A stretch of 64,000 nt of DNA from Nitrincola alkalilacustris (GTDB lineage: Bacteria > Pseudomonadota > Gammaproteobacteria > Pseudomonadales > Balneatricaceae). How positions within the stretch are numbered: position 1 is the first letter of the stretch; each line of letters starts with the position of its first letter. The stretch covers positions 62,001 to 126,000 of the forward strand of contig NZ_WBOM01000009.1 in assembly GCF_008973755.1 (NCBI RefSeq). The letters run 5' to 3'. Below the pieces are notes generated by a model that did no database searches, was not told where the DNA came from, and was given only the letters and a program-made list of their open reading frames with translations. Positions 17,359 to 25,384 of this stretch are shown here, piece after piece. The translations under genes were made by a program, and so were the position numbers.

Positions 17359-19068
17359 TTACAGCGGTGTAAAGCCTATCAATGTCATGTCATCCCGGCG
17401 CGGCTCCTGACCACGATAGCGCGCCAGGAACGCTTCGATAGCCATCATCTGCTCAGCCATCGGCATATCGGAATGCTCCTCAATAAACTGAGTCAGACGC
17501 TTACGCCCGAGTAGCCGACCTCTATCTCCACCGACATGATCATGCATTCCGTCAGTGAGCATATAAAAAGACATCCCTTCGCTGACCGATATAACATGCT
17601 CCTGAAAGGACTCCGGAACGGCCTGTGTACGGTAACCCAGACTCATCCGATCTCCGCGTATCGATATCGCCTGCTTATCCTGCACATAGATCAGGGGCAG
17701 ATTCGCACCGGCAAAGGTCACGGTGGAGTGCTCCGGATCCCAGACACAGATAGCAGCATCCAGACCATCATCAGAGTCTGAGCCGGGTCTGTCCTGGCGC
17801 AGGCGTGATCGCACGGCGTCATCCAACTGCAGCAACACCTGGCCCGGCCGACACTCACGACTCTTGTGCAGAATATGATCAAGCGCAGAGGCTACCACCA
17901 GCGTCATGAACGCACCCGGAACGCCATGGCCCGTACAATCAATAATAGCCATAAAACTGCGTCCGTTTATGTTTTCCAACCAGAAATAATCCCCACCGAC
18001 CAGGTGCAGCGGCTCCCAGCAGACATGAATATCGCGCAACTGCTGGCTCAGCGCCTGTTTATCAGGTAACAGGGCCGTTTGAATGCGTCGTGCATACTGG
18101 ATACTCTCTACCAGCAGCCCATTGGTACGATCCAGCTCCTTATGAGCTTCATCCAGACGACTGAACGCCTGCTCTGTCTCATCCTTTTCCCGTGCCAGCG
18201 ATTCCAGCGTCACCTGCAGCTCATGAGTACGCTCTTCAACCAGTTGCTCCAGCCCTTCGGTAAGTTTTTTCAACTCACGCTGAGCCGTATCGCGCTGCTC
18301 CAGACCACGTTGAAACTCGGCCAGCAATTTATTGAAGCTGCGAATCAGCAAACCCAGCTCATCCCGATCATGCCCTGAGTGGGCCGGAATAGCACCCTTG
18401 CCGGGCTGGGAGGGATCAACGGCTGCGATACCATGGCTGACCCGGACCAGCGGTCGGGTAACCAGGTAATAGAAAAGCAGCATCGCACTGAGGCTGACGA
18501 CCACTGCGCGCAGCAAACCGGTCACGAAATTGACCCTGGCACGTTCGACAAAACGACTGGTCAACTCCTGAGCATCCAGTTGCAGCTCAAGCTGACCCAC
18601 CTCCTGACTGGAGGCAGGAGAGATGTGATAGATAAGAGGGACGGAGTAGGAAACGATATCGCCAAACAGGCGCTCAGCCAGCCAGCCGATGGTCGTTTCA
18701 GGCTCTGTGGAGCTGTGCGCCAGCACCTCACCAAAGTTATCGGTCAGGCTGACCTGTGCAATGGTCTGACGTTGCAGCAAACCATCGGCCACACCCAGAG
18801 CCAGCTCGGAGTTGATCTGAAAGGCGGCCTCGACAGCAGAGCCCTTGACCACCTCAATAGTCTGCTGGGTATCTGTTTCAAACTCATCGCGCATCGCCTG
18901 CCAGTTAAGAAACAGCTCAAGCATGCTGCCGATGATGCCAACCACCAGTACAAGCAATAGAATAGCCACAGCCTGCTTGGTGTTCAGACTGTGTCGCAGG
19001 AGAATTCCATCTGTGCCAGATGCCGGATCATGATGGCTGGCCATTGAGTGCATGCCTCCCAGCTGCAT
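17359..19068 (-). CDS. siaA: PP2C-like serine/threonine phosphatase SiaA with HAMP domain
   Basis: The membrane receptor-phosphatase of the Sia pathway. The 569 residues comprise membrane segment 1 (about 32-55), a periplasmic sensor region (about 56-179), membrane segment 2 (about 180-203), HAMP (204-255), a coiled coil (255-320) and a SpoIIE/PP2C phosphatase domain (320-569). Metal-binding aspartates are visible in GGDYFW (D360), IIDCTGHGVPG (D377), LTDG (D506) and RRDDMTL (D560). It should dephosphorylate SiaC and thereby activate SiaD. Starts at 19068, 19053 or 19044 are possible; GGGAGG lies ten bases before the last. A promoter is predicted just upstream. Confidence 0.9.
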   Translation of the reverse strand: MQLGGMHSMASHHDPASGTDGILLRHSLNTKQAVAILLLVLVVGIIGSMLELFLNWQAMRDEFETDTQQTIEVVKGSAVEAAFQINSELALGVADGLLQRQTIAQVSLTDNFGEVLAHSSTEPETTIGWLAERLFGDIVSYSVPLIYHISPASSQEVGQLELQLDAQELTSRFVERARVNFVTGLLRAVVVSLSAMLLFYYLVTRPLVRVSHGIAAVDPSQPGKGAIPAHSGHDRDELGLLIRSFNKLLAEFQRGLEQRDTAQRELKKLTEGLEQLVEERTHELQVTLESLAREKDETEQAFSRLDEAHKELDRTNGLLVESIQYARRIQTALLPDKQALSQQLRDIHVCWEPLHLVGGDYFWLENINGRSFMAIIDCTGHGVPGAFMTLVVASALDHILHKSRECRPGQVLLQLDDAVRSRLRQDRPGSDSDDGLDAAICVWDPEHSTVTFAGANLPLIYVQDKQAISIRGDRMSLGYRTQAVPESFQEHVISVSEGMSFYMLTDGMHDHVGGDRGRLLGRKRLTQFIEEHSDMPMAEQMMAIEAFLARYRGQEPRRDDMTLIGFTPL

Positions 19069-19130
19069 TTCAGGGTCTGTTTGAAACTCCCGCGCCGCGC
19101 ATGGATGGCAGACGCTGATCCCCTCGACTC

Positions 19131-19159
19131 AATGTAAAGTATTATCAGCGACCCGGCAA
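19131..19159 (-). promoter_or_regulatory. Predicted sigma-70 promoter of the sia operon
   Basis: On the minus strand TTGCCG (19154-19159) and TACATT (19131-19136) are 17 bases apart. The start would be near 19124, about 56-80 bases before the possible siaA start codons. Called by eye only. Confidence 0.5.
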
Positions 19160-19211
19160 GGCTGAAACAGGCCCAACAGACCAAAGTAGCAGCCAGCACC
19201 GGTATCAGCTA

Positions 19212-19874
19212 TCAGATAATGCGTGTATTAACCGCCAGATGACCGGGCAGCTCGACCAGCAACTCATCGCCCGACTTAGCTTCACCCACCCCTGCCGGCG
19301 TGCCTGTCAGGACGATATCGCCCGGCTGCAGGGTAAACCACTGGCTGATATGACTGATCAGTTGCACTATCGGGTTCAACATCTGTGAACTGCTGCCATC
19401 CTGCCGTATTTCACCATTCACCGTCAGACGCAGGGGCAGCTCAGTCAGCGCCCCGACCTTATCCGGCTTAACAAACGCCGATACCGGGCAACTGCCATCA
19501 AACGCCTTGGCTTTTTCCCAGGGCTGCCCCTTCTCTTTCAGTGCGCTCTGCAGATCGCGCAGTGTCATATCCAGCGCCAGTCCCACCCCGACTATGGCCT
19601 CCGCTGCCGCCTGCTCATCCGCCCTGGTCAGAGGCTTTCCAATCAGCAATGCCAGCTCGGTTTCAAAATGAATACAGCCATGCCCCACCGGCAGAGAGAA
19701 AGACTGTGTCATATCCACCAGAGAGGTGGATGGCTTGATAAACAGAATCGGCTCGCTGGGAATCGGGTTATTCAGCTCTTTCGCGTGTTCGGCATAGTTT
19801 CTACCGACACAAACCACCTTACCCGCTGGCAGGTCGCAGGAGGAACCATCTACAAAAGCATGTTGATACGCCAT
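19212..19874 (-). CDS. Fumarylacetoacetate hydrolase-family protein
   Basis: A 220-residue cytoplasmic enzyme of the FAH fold. Metal-ligand glutamates are seen in HFETELALLIGK, along with GLALDMTLRDLQ, WEKAKAFDGSCPVS and TGTPAGVG. Single-domain relatives of this size (YcgM/FAHD1 type) act as acylpyruvate hydrolase or oxaloacetate decarboxylase, so fumarylacetoacetate itself is unlikely to be the substrate. AAGGAA sits just before the ATG. The gene lies 48 bases after the MFS transporter gene on the same strand, so co-transcription is possible. Confidence 0.87.
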   Translation of the reverse strand: MAYQHAFVDGSSCDLPAGKVVCVGRNYAEHAKELNNPIPSEPILFIKPSTSLVDMTQSFSLPVGHGCIHFETELALLIGKPLTRADEQAAAEAIVGVGLALDMTLRDLQSALKEKGQPWEKAKAFDGSCPVSAFVKPDKVGALTELPLRLTVNGEIRQDGSSSQMLNPIVQLISHISQWFTLQPGDIVLTGTPAGVGEAKSGDELLVELPGHLAVNTRII

Positions 19875-19922
19875 AGTTTTTCCTTAGTTGTTTCCTTGAA
19901 CCCATTTGGCCGGCAAGGCTGC

Positions 19923-21116
19923 TCAGCTCACCAGTGCCGAGCGTCGCTGCCAGAGCAACAGCATAGCCGCACAGGTAAGGGTCAGCGAGAAAATTATCAG
20001 TGATCCGACCACAACACCACCCCAACCACCCTGTTGCCAGAAAGGCGCGAGATACAACCCACCGCTACTGGCCCCCAGATAGTAGAACACCAGATAGAGT
20101 GAAGATGCGCTCGCCTTGGCACGCTGCGCCTGATGGCTGACCCAGCTCATAGCGCTGGAGTGAGTGAGGAAGAAGCCAAAGCTGTTGACGAACATGCCGG
20201 CAATAATCGCCACCAGACTCGGCAGCAGTGTCAGCAGGGTGCCACACATCAGAATCACGATACCCAGGGCCATACACAGCGGCTGAGACAAGCGCTGAGC
20301 GATACGCCCGGAGACGGCGGAGCCAAAAGTACCGGTCAGATAGGTCAGAAACAGCATTCCCAGCATCGCAGTGGATAAACGATAGGGGGCCTCCACCAGC
20401 ACGAAGGTGATATAGCTGTATTGATTGACGAAGATAAAGAAGTTGAAGCCGCCTATTATATAAGCCAGAAGCAGTGGCGGGTTACACAGATGCCCCCGGA
20501 TATCTCCCAGAATCCGCTTCAGGTGCAGACTCTGTGGCTGGAAGTGCTTCGACGCAGGCAGCAGATGAAACACCAGCGTCAGGCACACGAAGCTGATCCC
20601 CGTCATCACCATGAACACACCAGACAAGCCCAGCGACTCGGCCGCAAAGCCACCTATCAGCCGACCGGCAATCCCACCCAGACTGTTGGCACTGACATAA
20701 AGGCCGACCGCCAGCAACAGTGCCTTGCGTGAAAACTCATCACTCATATAGGCGATGGCGATAGCCGGAACACCCGCAAGAAAAAAGCCCTGAATAGCAC
20801 GCAGCAACAGCAACTGCTCATAGCTGCTGACCAGGCTCAGCGCCAGCGTGGAGGCTGTGACGCCGCACAGGGTCATCAGCATGATGCCACGCCGACCAAG
20901 GGCATCAGACAAGGGGCCATAAAAGAGCAGCGACAGGCCCAGCGTCAGCGTAGCCAGCGTAAAACTCCAGCTCGCCTGCACTGCCGTGATGTTGAACTCA
21001 TCGGCGAGCATCGGCAGCAACGGCTGTGTCACATACAGATTGGCAAACACCATAAAGGATGCCAGACACAATGCCGCGGTGGCACGCCAGAAACCTGGGC
21101 TTTCGGACTCTATCAT
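19923..21116 (-). CDS. MFS efflux transporter, YnfM-like
   Basis: A 397-residue major facilitator with 12 predicted membrane helices. The family loop-2 motif GPLSDALGRRG is present, and segments such as YVTQPLLPMLADEFN, SLGGIAGRLIGGF and LTYLTGTFGS resemble E. coli YnfM and the arabinose/drug efflux branch. The open frame extends to 21188, but the ATG at 21116 gives the usual N-terminus, though its ribosome binding site is weak. It is transcribed divergently from a LysR-type regulator 115 bases away, which is probably its regulator. The substrate is unknown. Confidence 0.85.
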   Translation of the reverse strand: MIESESPGFWRATAALCLASFMVFANLYVTQPLLPMLADEFNITAVQASWSFTLATLTLGLSLLFYGPLSDALGRRGIMLMTLCGVTASTLALSLVSSYEQLLLLRAIQGFFLAGVPAIAIAYMSDEFSRKALLLAVGLYVSANSLGGIAGRLIGGFAAESLGLSGVFMVMTGISFVCLTLVFHLLPASKHFQPQSLHLKRILGDIRGHLCNPPLLLAYIIGGFNFFIFVNQYSYITFVLVEAPYRLSTAMLGMLFLTYLTGTFGSAVSGRIAQRLSQPLCMALGIVILMCGTLLTLLPSLVAIIAGMFVNSFGFFLTHSSAMSWVSHQAQRAKASASSLYLVFYYLGASSGGLYLAPFWQQGGWGGVVVGSLIIFSLTLTCAAMLLLWQRRSALVS

Positions 21117-21183
21117 CGTTGCGTCATCGCTCTTGATTGATCGGATTGACAAGCACGATGAACAGCATAACAATAGCCGAGCG

Positions 21184-21229
21184 ATCAATATAATATATAC
21201 TTATTATCCAAACCATCAGAAATATTGAT
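21184..21229. promoter_or_regulatory. Putative LysR operator between MFS gene and regulator
   Basis: ATCAATAT (21184-21191) is repeated inverted as ATATTGAT (21222-21229), with an AT-rich 30-base spacer. It lies in the divergent 115-base intergenic region next to the regulator's ATG. This fits an autoregulated LysR site but is a by-eye call. Confidence 0.4.
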
Positions 21230-21231
21230 AG

Positions 21232-22125
21232 ATGAACCCTAAAGCGCTGCGTTACTTTGTTGCCGTTGCCGAGCTCAACAGTTTTACCGCTGCAGCCGAA
21301 AAACTGCATGTGGCCCAACCTGCCGTCAGTATGGCGATCCAGAAGCTGGAGCAGGGCTTTGGCCTGCAGCTTTTCCATCGGCAGGAGCGGCGCGTCAGCC
21401 TGACCGACGAGGGCCGATCCTTTCTGCCCCATGCCCGCCGCATCCTTCAGACCATGGCAGATGCCGAGTTGGCCATGGCTGAACTGGGCGGCCTGCAAAG
21501 TGGAGAAGTGAAGGTTGGCATCCCCGGCATGCTGGGCTCCTACTATTTCCCGCCGCTGCTGATGGCATTTCGCCACCGCTATCCACGCCTGCAACTGTCG
21601 GTGATGGAGTCTGGCACGCGCAAGCTGCAGCAGATGCTGCTCAGCGGAGAGTTGGACATCGCCGTGATCGTGGCCGACAAACTGCCGGATGGGCTGGAGG
21701 CCTGCCACTTCCTGCGGGCACAGATGATGGTGGTGATGCCTGAAGACCATCCGCTCGCCAGCGAAGAATCGATCACACTGGAGGCCTTTTTTGCCGAGGA
21801 GTTGGTGCTGTTCAAGGAGGGCTACTTCCATCGTGAAGTGATCGACAAACTGATCGCTGCCAGCAACATCACCCCCCGCATCGGCTTCGAGACCAATCTG
21901 ATCCCCCTGATCAAGCAGATCGTACGCCAGGGATTCGGTATCAGCACCCTGCTGGAGATGGTGATCAGCGATGACCCCACTCTGGTGGCACGCCCCTTTC
22001 GTGAACCCGTCTGGCTTGACCTGTCACTGGCCTGGCGACGCGAGGGCTATATCTCGCGAGCCAACCGCAGCTTTATCGACTTTATCGTGCAGCAGGCACA
22101 ACTGAATCCACCACAGAGTCAATGA
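21232..22125 (+). CDS. LysR-family transcriptional regulator
   Basis: A 297-residue DNA-binding regulator. The N-terminal winged helix-turn-helix (about 1-60) reads as the family norm (LRYFVAVAELNSFTAAAEKL, then VAQPAVSMAIQKLE), followed by the periplasmic-binding-like effector domain (about 90-290). It is divergent from the MFS transporter gene, the usual arrangement of a LysR regulator and its target. The effector cannot be predicted. Confidence 0.92.
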   Translation: MNPKALRYFVAVAELNSFTAAAEKLHVAQPAVSMAIQKLEQGFGLQLFHRQERRVSLTDEGRSFLPHARRILQTMADAELAMAELGGLQSGEVKVGIPGMLGSYYFPPLLMAFRHRYPRLQLSVMESGTRKLQQMLLSGELDIAVIVADKLPDGLEACHFLRAQMMVVMPEDHPLASEESITLEAFFAEELVLFKEGYFHREVIDKLIAASNITPRIGFETNLIPLIKQIVRQGFGISTLLEMVISDDPTLVARPFREPVWLDLSLAWRREGYISRANRSFIDFIVQQAQLNPPQSQ

Positions 22126-22212
22126 CAGAAATGCCTGCACTGCATTAATATAGATGCCCAAATCTACATACTGACACCCTGGCCCTGAGCTATTTCTACT
22201 GGAGACACTGCA

Positions 22213-22494
22213 ATGCTGAGCGTAAACGAATATTTTGACGGCAAGGTCAAATCCATTGGCTTTGAATCAGCCGGACAACCCGTCACCTCCGGTGTGATGA
22301 CGGCAGGTGACTACACCTTCGGCACCAGCCAGGACGAACTGATGAAAGTGGTCTGTGGTGAACTGGTCGTCAGGCTGCCAGGCAGCGACGAATGGCAGTC
22401 CTTCCCCGCCGGAACAGAGTTCAGAGTTGCGGCCAACCAGTCCTTTGATCTGAAAGTGGCTGAGCCGACCGCCTATCTCTGTTTTTACAGCTGA
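22213..22494 (+). CDS. ppnP: Pyrimidine/purine nucleoside phosphorylase PpnP
   Basis: A 93-residue cupin-fold protein (DUF1255, formerly YaiE) that phosphorolyses many nucleosides to the free base and ribose 1-phosphate. Conserved segments: [13 protein letters not shown] near the N-terminus, [10 protein letters not shown], and the C-terminal [11 protein letters not shown]. Length equals the E. coli protein. A GGAG ribosome binding site precedes the ATG. It is flanked by its own stem-loop downstream and appears monocistronic. Confidence 0.94.
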   Translation: MLSVNEYFDGKVKSIGFESAGQPVTSGVMTAGDYTFGTSQDELMKVVCGELVVRLPGSDEWQSFPAGTEFRVAANQSFDLKVAEPTAYLCFYS

Positions 22495-22545
22495 AATCAT
22501 ACAGCTGATGCAGCCATGGCTGATATAAACGGCTGGCACCCACTC

Positions 22546-22575
22546 AGTCGACCACTGCACAGTGGTCGACTTTCA
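22546..22575 (+). terminator. Palindromic stem-loop after ppnP
   Basis: A perfect 12-bp stem (AGTCGACCACTG with CAGTGGTCGACT) with a two-base loop is followed by a short T-rich stretch. It probably ends ppnP transcription, but the near-perfect dyad would also suit a protein-binding site. Confidence 0.6.
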
Positions 22576-22653
22576 GTATCAGTTTCATTCATCTGAGAGT
22601 GAATATTTCCACACTATAAAAAGGTCGCAATAACAACACCAGAGGTCGTATTG

Positions 22654-22662
22654 TGCTAAAAT
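22654..22662 (+). promoter_or_regulatory. Extended -10 promoter for serA
   Basis: TGCTAAAAT combines the TGn extension with a TAAAAT -10 hexamer. No good -35 is seen at the proper distance. It predicts a leader of about 50 bases before serA. Confidence 0.45.
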
Positions 22663-22720
22663 CGCGGCCCTGACATCATCCCGGCGGTCCTCCGCCCAGC
22701 CAGTAAAGAGTTGCCTGAAC

Positions 22721-23953
22721 ATGAGCAAAACGACGTCTCTCGATAAGAGCAAGATTAAGATCCTGCTGCTTGAAGGTGTGCATCAGTCTGCCATCGATAC
22801 ACTCCATGCACAGGGTTACACCAACATCGAAGCACATGCTGGCTCACTGCCGGAAGCTGAGCTGATCGAGCGCGTCAAGGATGCGCACTTCATCGGTATC
22901 CGCTCCCGCACCCAGCTGACTGCACAGGTGTTTGAAGCCGCCGAAAAGCTGGTTGCTGTCGGATGCTTCTGTATCGGCACCAATCAGGTGGATCTGCAGG
23001 CTGCGACCCGCGGCGGTATCGCGGTGTTCAACGCGCCCTACTCCAACACCCGCTCCGTAGCCGAACTGGTGCTGGCAGAAGCGATCATCCTGCTGCGTGG
23101 CGTCGCGGAAAAGAACGCCAAGGCACACCGTGGTGTCTGGCTGAAAAGCGCCACCAACTCCTACGAGATCCGTGGCAAAAAGCTGGGCATCGTCGGCTAC
23201 GGCAGCATAGGCTCACAGCTCAGCGTGCTGGCCGAAGGGCTGGGGATGGAGGTCTACTTCTACGATGTCATCACCAAACTGCCACTGGGCAACGCCAGGC
23301 AGATCGGCTCACTGCCAGAGCTGCTCGGCATCTGTGACATCATCTCACTGCATGTACCGGAGCTGGCTTCCACACGCAACATGATCGGCAAAACCCAGTT
23401 TGATCAGATGAAGCAGGATGCTATCTTCATCAACGCAGCACGTGGCACCGCAGTGGATATCGATGCCCTGTGCGCAGCGCTGGAAAGCGGCAAACTGCTC
23501 GGCGCAGCGATCGACGTCTTCCCGGTTGAACCCCGCAGCAATAAAGATGAGTTCATCAGCCCGCTGCGTGGTTTCGACAATGTGATCCTGACCCCGCACG
23601 TGGGTGGCTCCACCATGGAAGCCCAGGAAAACATCGGTTACGAAGTCGCCGAAAAGCTGATCAAATACAGCGACAACGGCTCTTCCATCACCTCGGTCAA
23701 CTTCCCTGAAGTAGCCCTGCCGGAACATCCAGGCAGCCACCGTCTGTTGCATATCCACGAAAACATTCCGGGCGTACTGTCCAAGATCAACAATGTTTTC
23801 TCCGATAACAACATCAACATCAGCGGTCAGTATCTGCAGACCAACGACAAGGTGGGTTATGTCGTTATCGATATAGATGCCGACCATTCAGCCAAAGCGC
23901 TGGACAGACTGAACCTGATCGAAGGCACTATCCGCTGCCGCCGGCTCTTCTGA
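22721..23953 (+). CDS. serA: D-3-phosphoglycerate dehydrogenase
   Basis: The first enzyme of serine synthesis, oxidising 3-phosphoglycerate with NAD+. The 410 residues have the split substrate-binding domain, the Rossmann motif GIVGYGSIGSQ and the catalytic segments INAARGTAVD and LTPHVGGST. A C-terminal ACT domain (about 338-410) binds serine for feedback inhibition, as in E. coli SerA (410 residues). The next gene is convergent. A hairpin overlaps the stop codon region. Confidence 0.97.
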   Translation: MSKTTSLDKSKIKILLLEGVHQSAIDTLHAQGYTNIEAHAGSLPEAELIERVKDAHFIGIRSRTQLTAQVFEAAEKLVAVGCFCIGTNQVDLQAATRGGIAVFNAPYSNTRSVAELVLAEAIILLRGVAEKNAKAHRGVWLKSATNSYEIRGKKLGIVGYGSIGSQLSVLAEGLGMEVYFYDVITKLPLGNARQIGSLPELLGICDIISLHVPELASTRNMIGKTQFDQMKQDAIFINAARGTAVDIDALCAALESGKLLGAAIDVFPVEPRSNKDEFISPLRGFDNVILTPHVGGSTMEAQENIGYEVAEKLIKYSDNGSSITSVNFPEVALPEHPGSHRLLHIHENIPGVLSKINNVFSDNNINISGQYLQTNDKVGYVVIDIDADHSAKALDRLNLIEGTIRCRRLF

Positions 23954-23992
23954 TGCTCCTGCTCCGAGGCGGTTCGGCTGCTTCGGAGCATC
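23952..23992 (+). terminator. Stem-loop at the end of serA
   Basis: GATGCTCC (23952-23959) pairs with GGAGCATC (23985-23992); an alternative inner stem TGCTCCGA/TCGGAGCA uses overlapping bases. There is no T-run. It lies between convergent serA and the hydrolase gene and may act as a weak or factor-assisted terminator. Confidence 0.4.
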
Positions 23993-24011
23993 CACCTCCC
24001 AAACCTAAGGC

Positions 24012-25025
24012 TTAGCCTTCAGCCTTTTCCGCAACAACCGCCTTCAACGCCTGGCCTATCGCACCAAACACTTCTCGCCGCACCGGAATCGCCTCATTCA
24101 CCAGATGATGCCGCGCACTCTCTATCATGAAAATCTCCGGATCAGTATAGATTCGACGCAACACTTCAAGGTTATGCTGCCATTCCACCGTCTGATCTGC
24201 CGTACCCTGTATCACCAGCGGACGCGCCTGCTGCTGTTGAACACTCTCGATCCATTTGACCCACTCCAGCATCGCTCCGATCCAGCGCACACTGATCGAC
24301 CGATACTGCAGCGGGTCTTCACGTCGAACGAAATCCAGAAAAGCCTGATCCGCCGAGTTGTCGGTATAGGTACGATGTATCCGCTTCAGCATCCAACTGA
24401 ACCAGCGATACTTGACCTCAATCAGCCTCATATGGTTCGGCCGGATCAGAGGCGCCAGCAGTATCTGACGCGCCACAGGCAGATCTGGCTGCACTATCTG
24501 ATGTGTCATCGCTATCGCCCCACCAGTACTTTGCCCCAACAGCACCATCGGCTGAACCAGCTCTCGTCGATACCCGCGCATCAAACCACCAAGCTGGCGT
24601 ACATAAGTACCGAATTCATCCACCATTAAAGGCTCCCCCCCCGACAACCCATGGCCGGGCAGATCATAGATCAGCACATTCCAGCGTCGCGCCAGCAGAT
24701 AACGAATCAGGTGAACATATATCCCGGCATGATCAGTAAAGCCATGCACGACCAGTACTGTACCCAGTGGGCGCTGAACCCTGAAATGCTGCACCACCAA
24801 CTCGGCACCTTCGAGAAACAGCGTGCCGATACTGTAACCGGCATCTTCGGCCAACTGGTCCAGGCCATAAAAGGTCAGATAATCACGCAGCATCGGACCA
24901 CACAGGGTATCTTCAAGCGGATCAAACTCACTCAGACTCTCACGCACACCCGCTGCCGTAAACACAGCCGCGCCTCTTTTCACCCGCTCCACTCCATCGC
25001 CCATCTTCAGATCCTGATAATGCAT
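24012..25025 (-). CDS. Alpha/beta hydrolase, lysophospholipase-like
   Basis: A 337-residue hydrolase of the serine aminopeptidase S33/monoglyceride lipase branch. Seen: VVHGFTDHAGIY (oxyanion region), DLPGHGLSGG, nucleophile elbow GQSTGG, an acid in GTADQTV, and a catalytic histidine in ESARHHLVNE near the C-terminus. No signal peptide, so it is likely cytoplasmic and probably acts on lysolipids or other esters. The N-terminal 60 residues are poorly conserved. It is monocistronic, convergent with serA and divergent from glcB. Confidence 0.82.
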   Translation of the reverse strand: MHYQDLKMGDGVERVKRGAAVFTAAGVRESLSEFDPLEDTLCGPMLRDYLTFYGLDQLAEDAGYSIGTLFLEGAELVVQHFRVQRPLGTVLVVHGFTDHAGIYVHLIRYLLARRWNVLIYDLPGHGLSGGEPLMVDEFGTYVRQLGGLMRGYRRELVQPMVLLGQSTGGAIAMTHQIVQPDLPVARQILLAPLIRPNHMRLIEVKYRWFSWMLKRIHRTYTDNSADQAFLDFVRREDPLQYRSISVRWIGAMLEWVKWIESVQQQQARPLVIQGTADQTVEWQHNLEVLRRIYTDPEIFMIESARHHLVNEAIPVRREVFGAIGQALKAVVAEKAEG

Positions 25026-25384
25026 AGATTCGACTCCTCCCGCCTTATACCATATTCATCATGATCTGTGAGGAAGATGACAAACTGATAACATCCAACA
25101 GGCGACATTACACCCCTCACTAATATGCAAACAACTGGTCATACCAGTTTGTAAAGCAAGCAATTTTTTTATAAAAATTCGTAAAAAAGCATACAAAATC
25201 CTTGATATGCTCCTAAAAAACCAATTTTTGCTACTACTACTTTAGAATCGTTCTAGCACGAGAACGCGACAAATGTTTCATTTTGCGCTATCGTCGCAAC
25301 GCACAATTCAATGATCTATTATCATTCCCGCAGCAAGCTGCCTCGCGCCGGCTCGGGAAAGGCTATAGCTATGAGGCATTAATC
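25026..25384. other. AT-rich control region between hydrolase and glcB
   Basis: This 359-base gene-free stretch is divergent on both sides. It contains the GntR-type palindrome at 25133-25149, an AT-rich segment (about 25160-25240) and a second small dyad TAGAA-TCG-TTCTA at 25243-25255. I see no RNA gene or credible small ORF in it. It most likely carries the regulated glcB promoter. Confidence 0.6.
25133..25149. promoter_or_regulatory. GntR/FadR-family operator upstream of glcB
   Basis: AACTGGTCATACCAGTT is a perfect 7-bp inverted repeat around CAT. It fits the TGGTnnnACCA core bound by FadR-subfamily GntR regulators such as PdhR, LldR and GlcC. It lies 236 bases before the glcB start in the divergent region. 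The regulator gene is not in the window. Confidence 0.6.

Noticed and set aside
18984-19199. Possible 71-codon ORF with a hydrophobic start upstream of siaA
   Set aside because: It overlaps the siaA start, has no ribosome binding site and would span the predicted siaA promoter.
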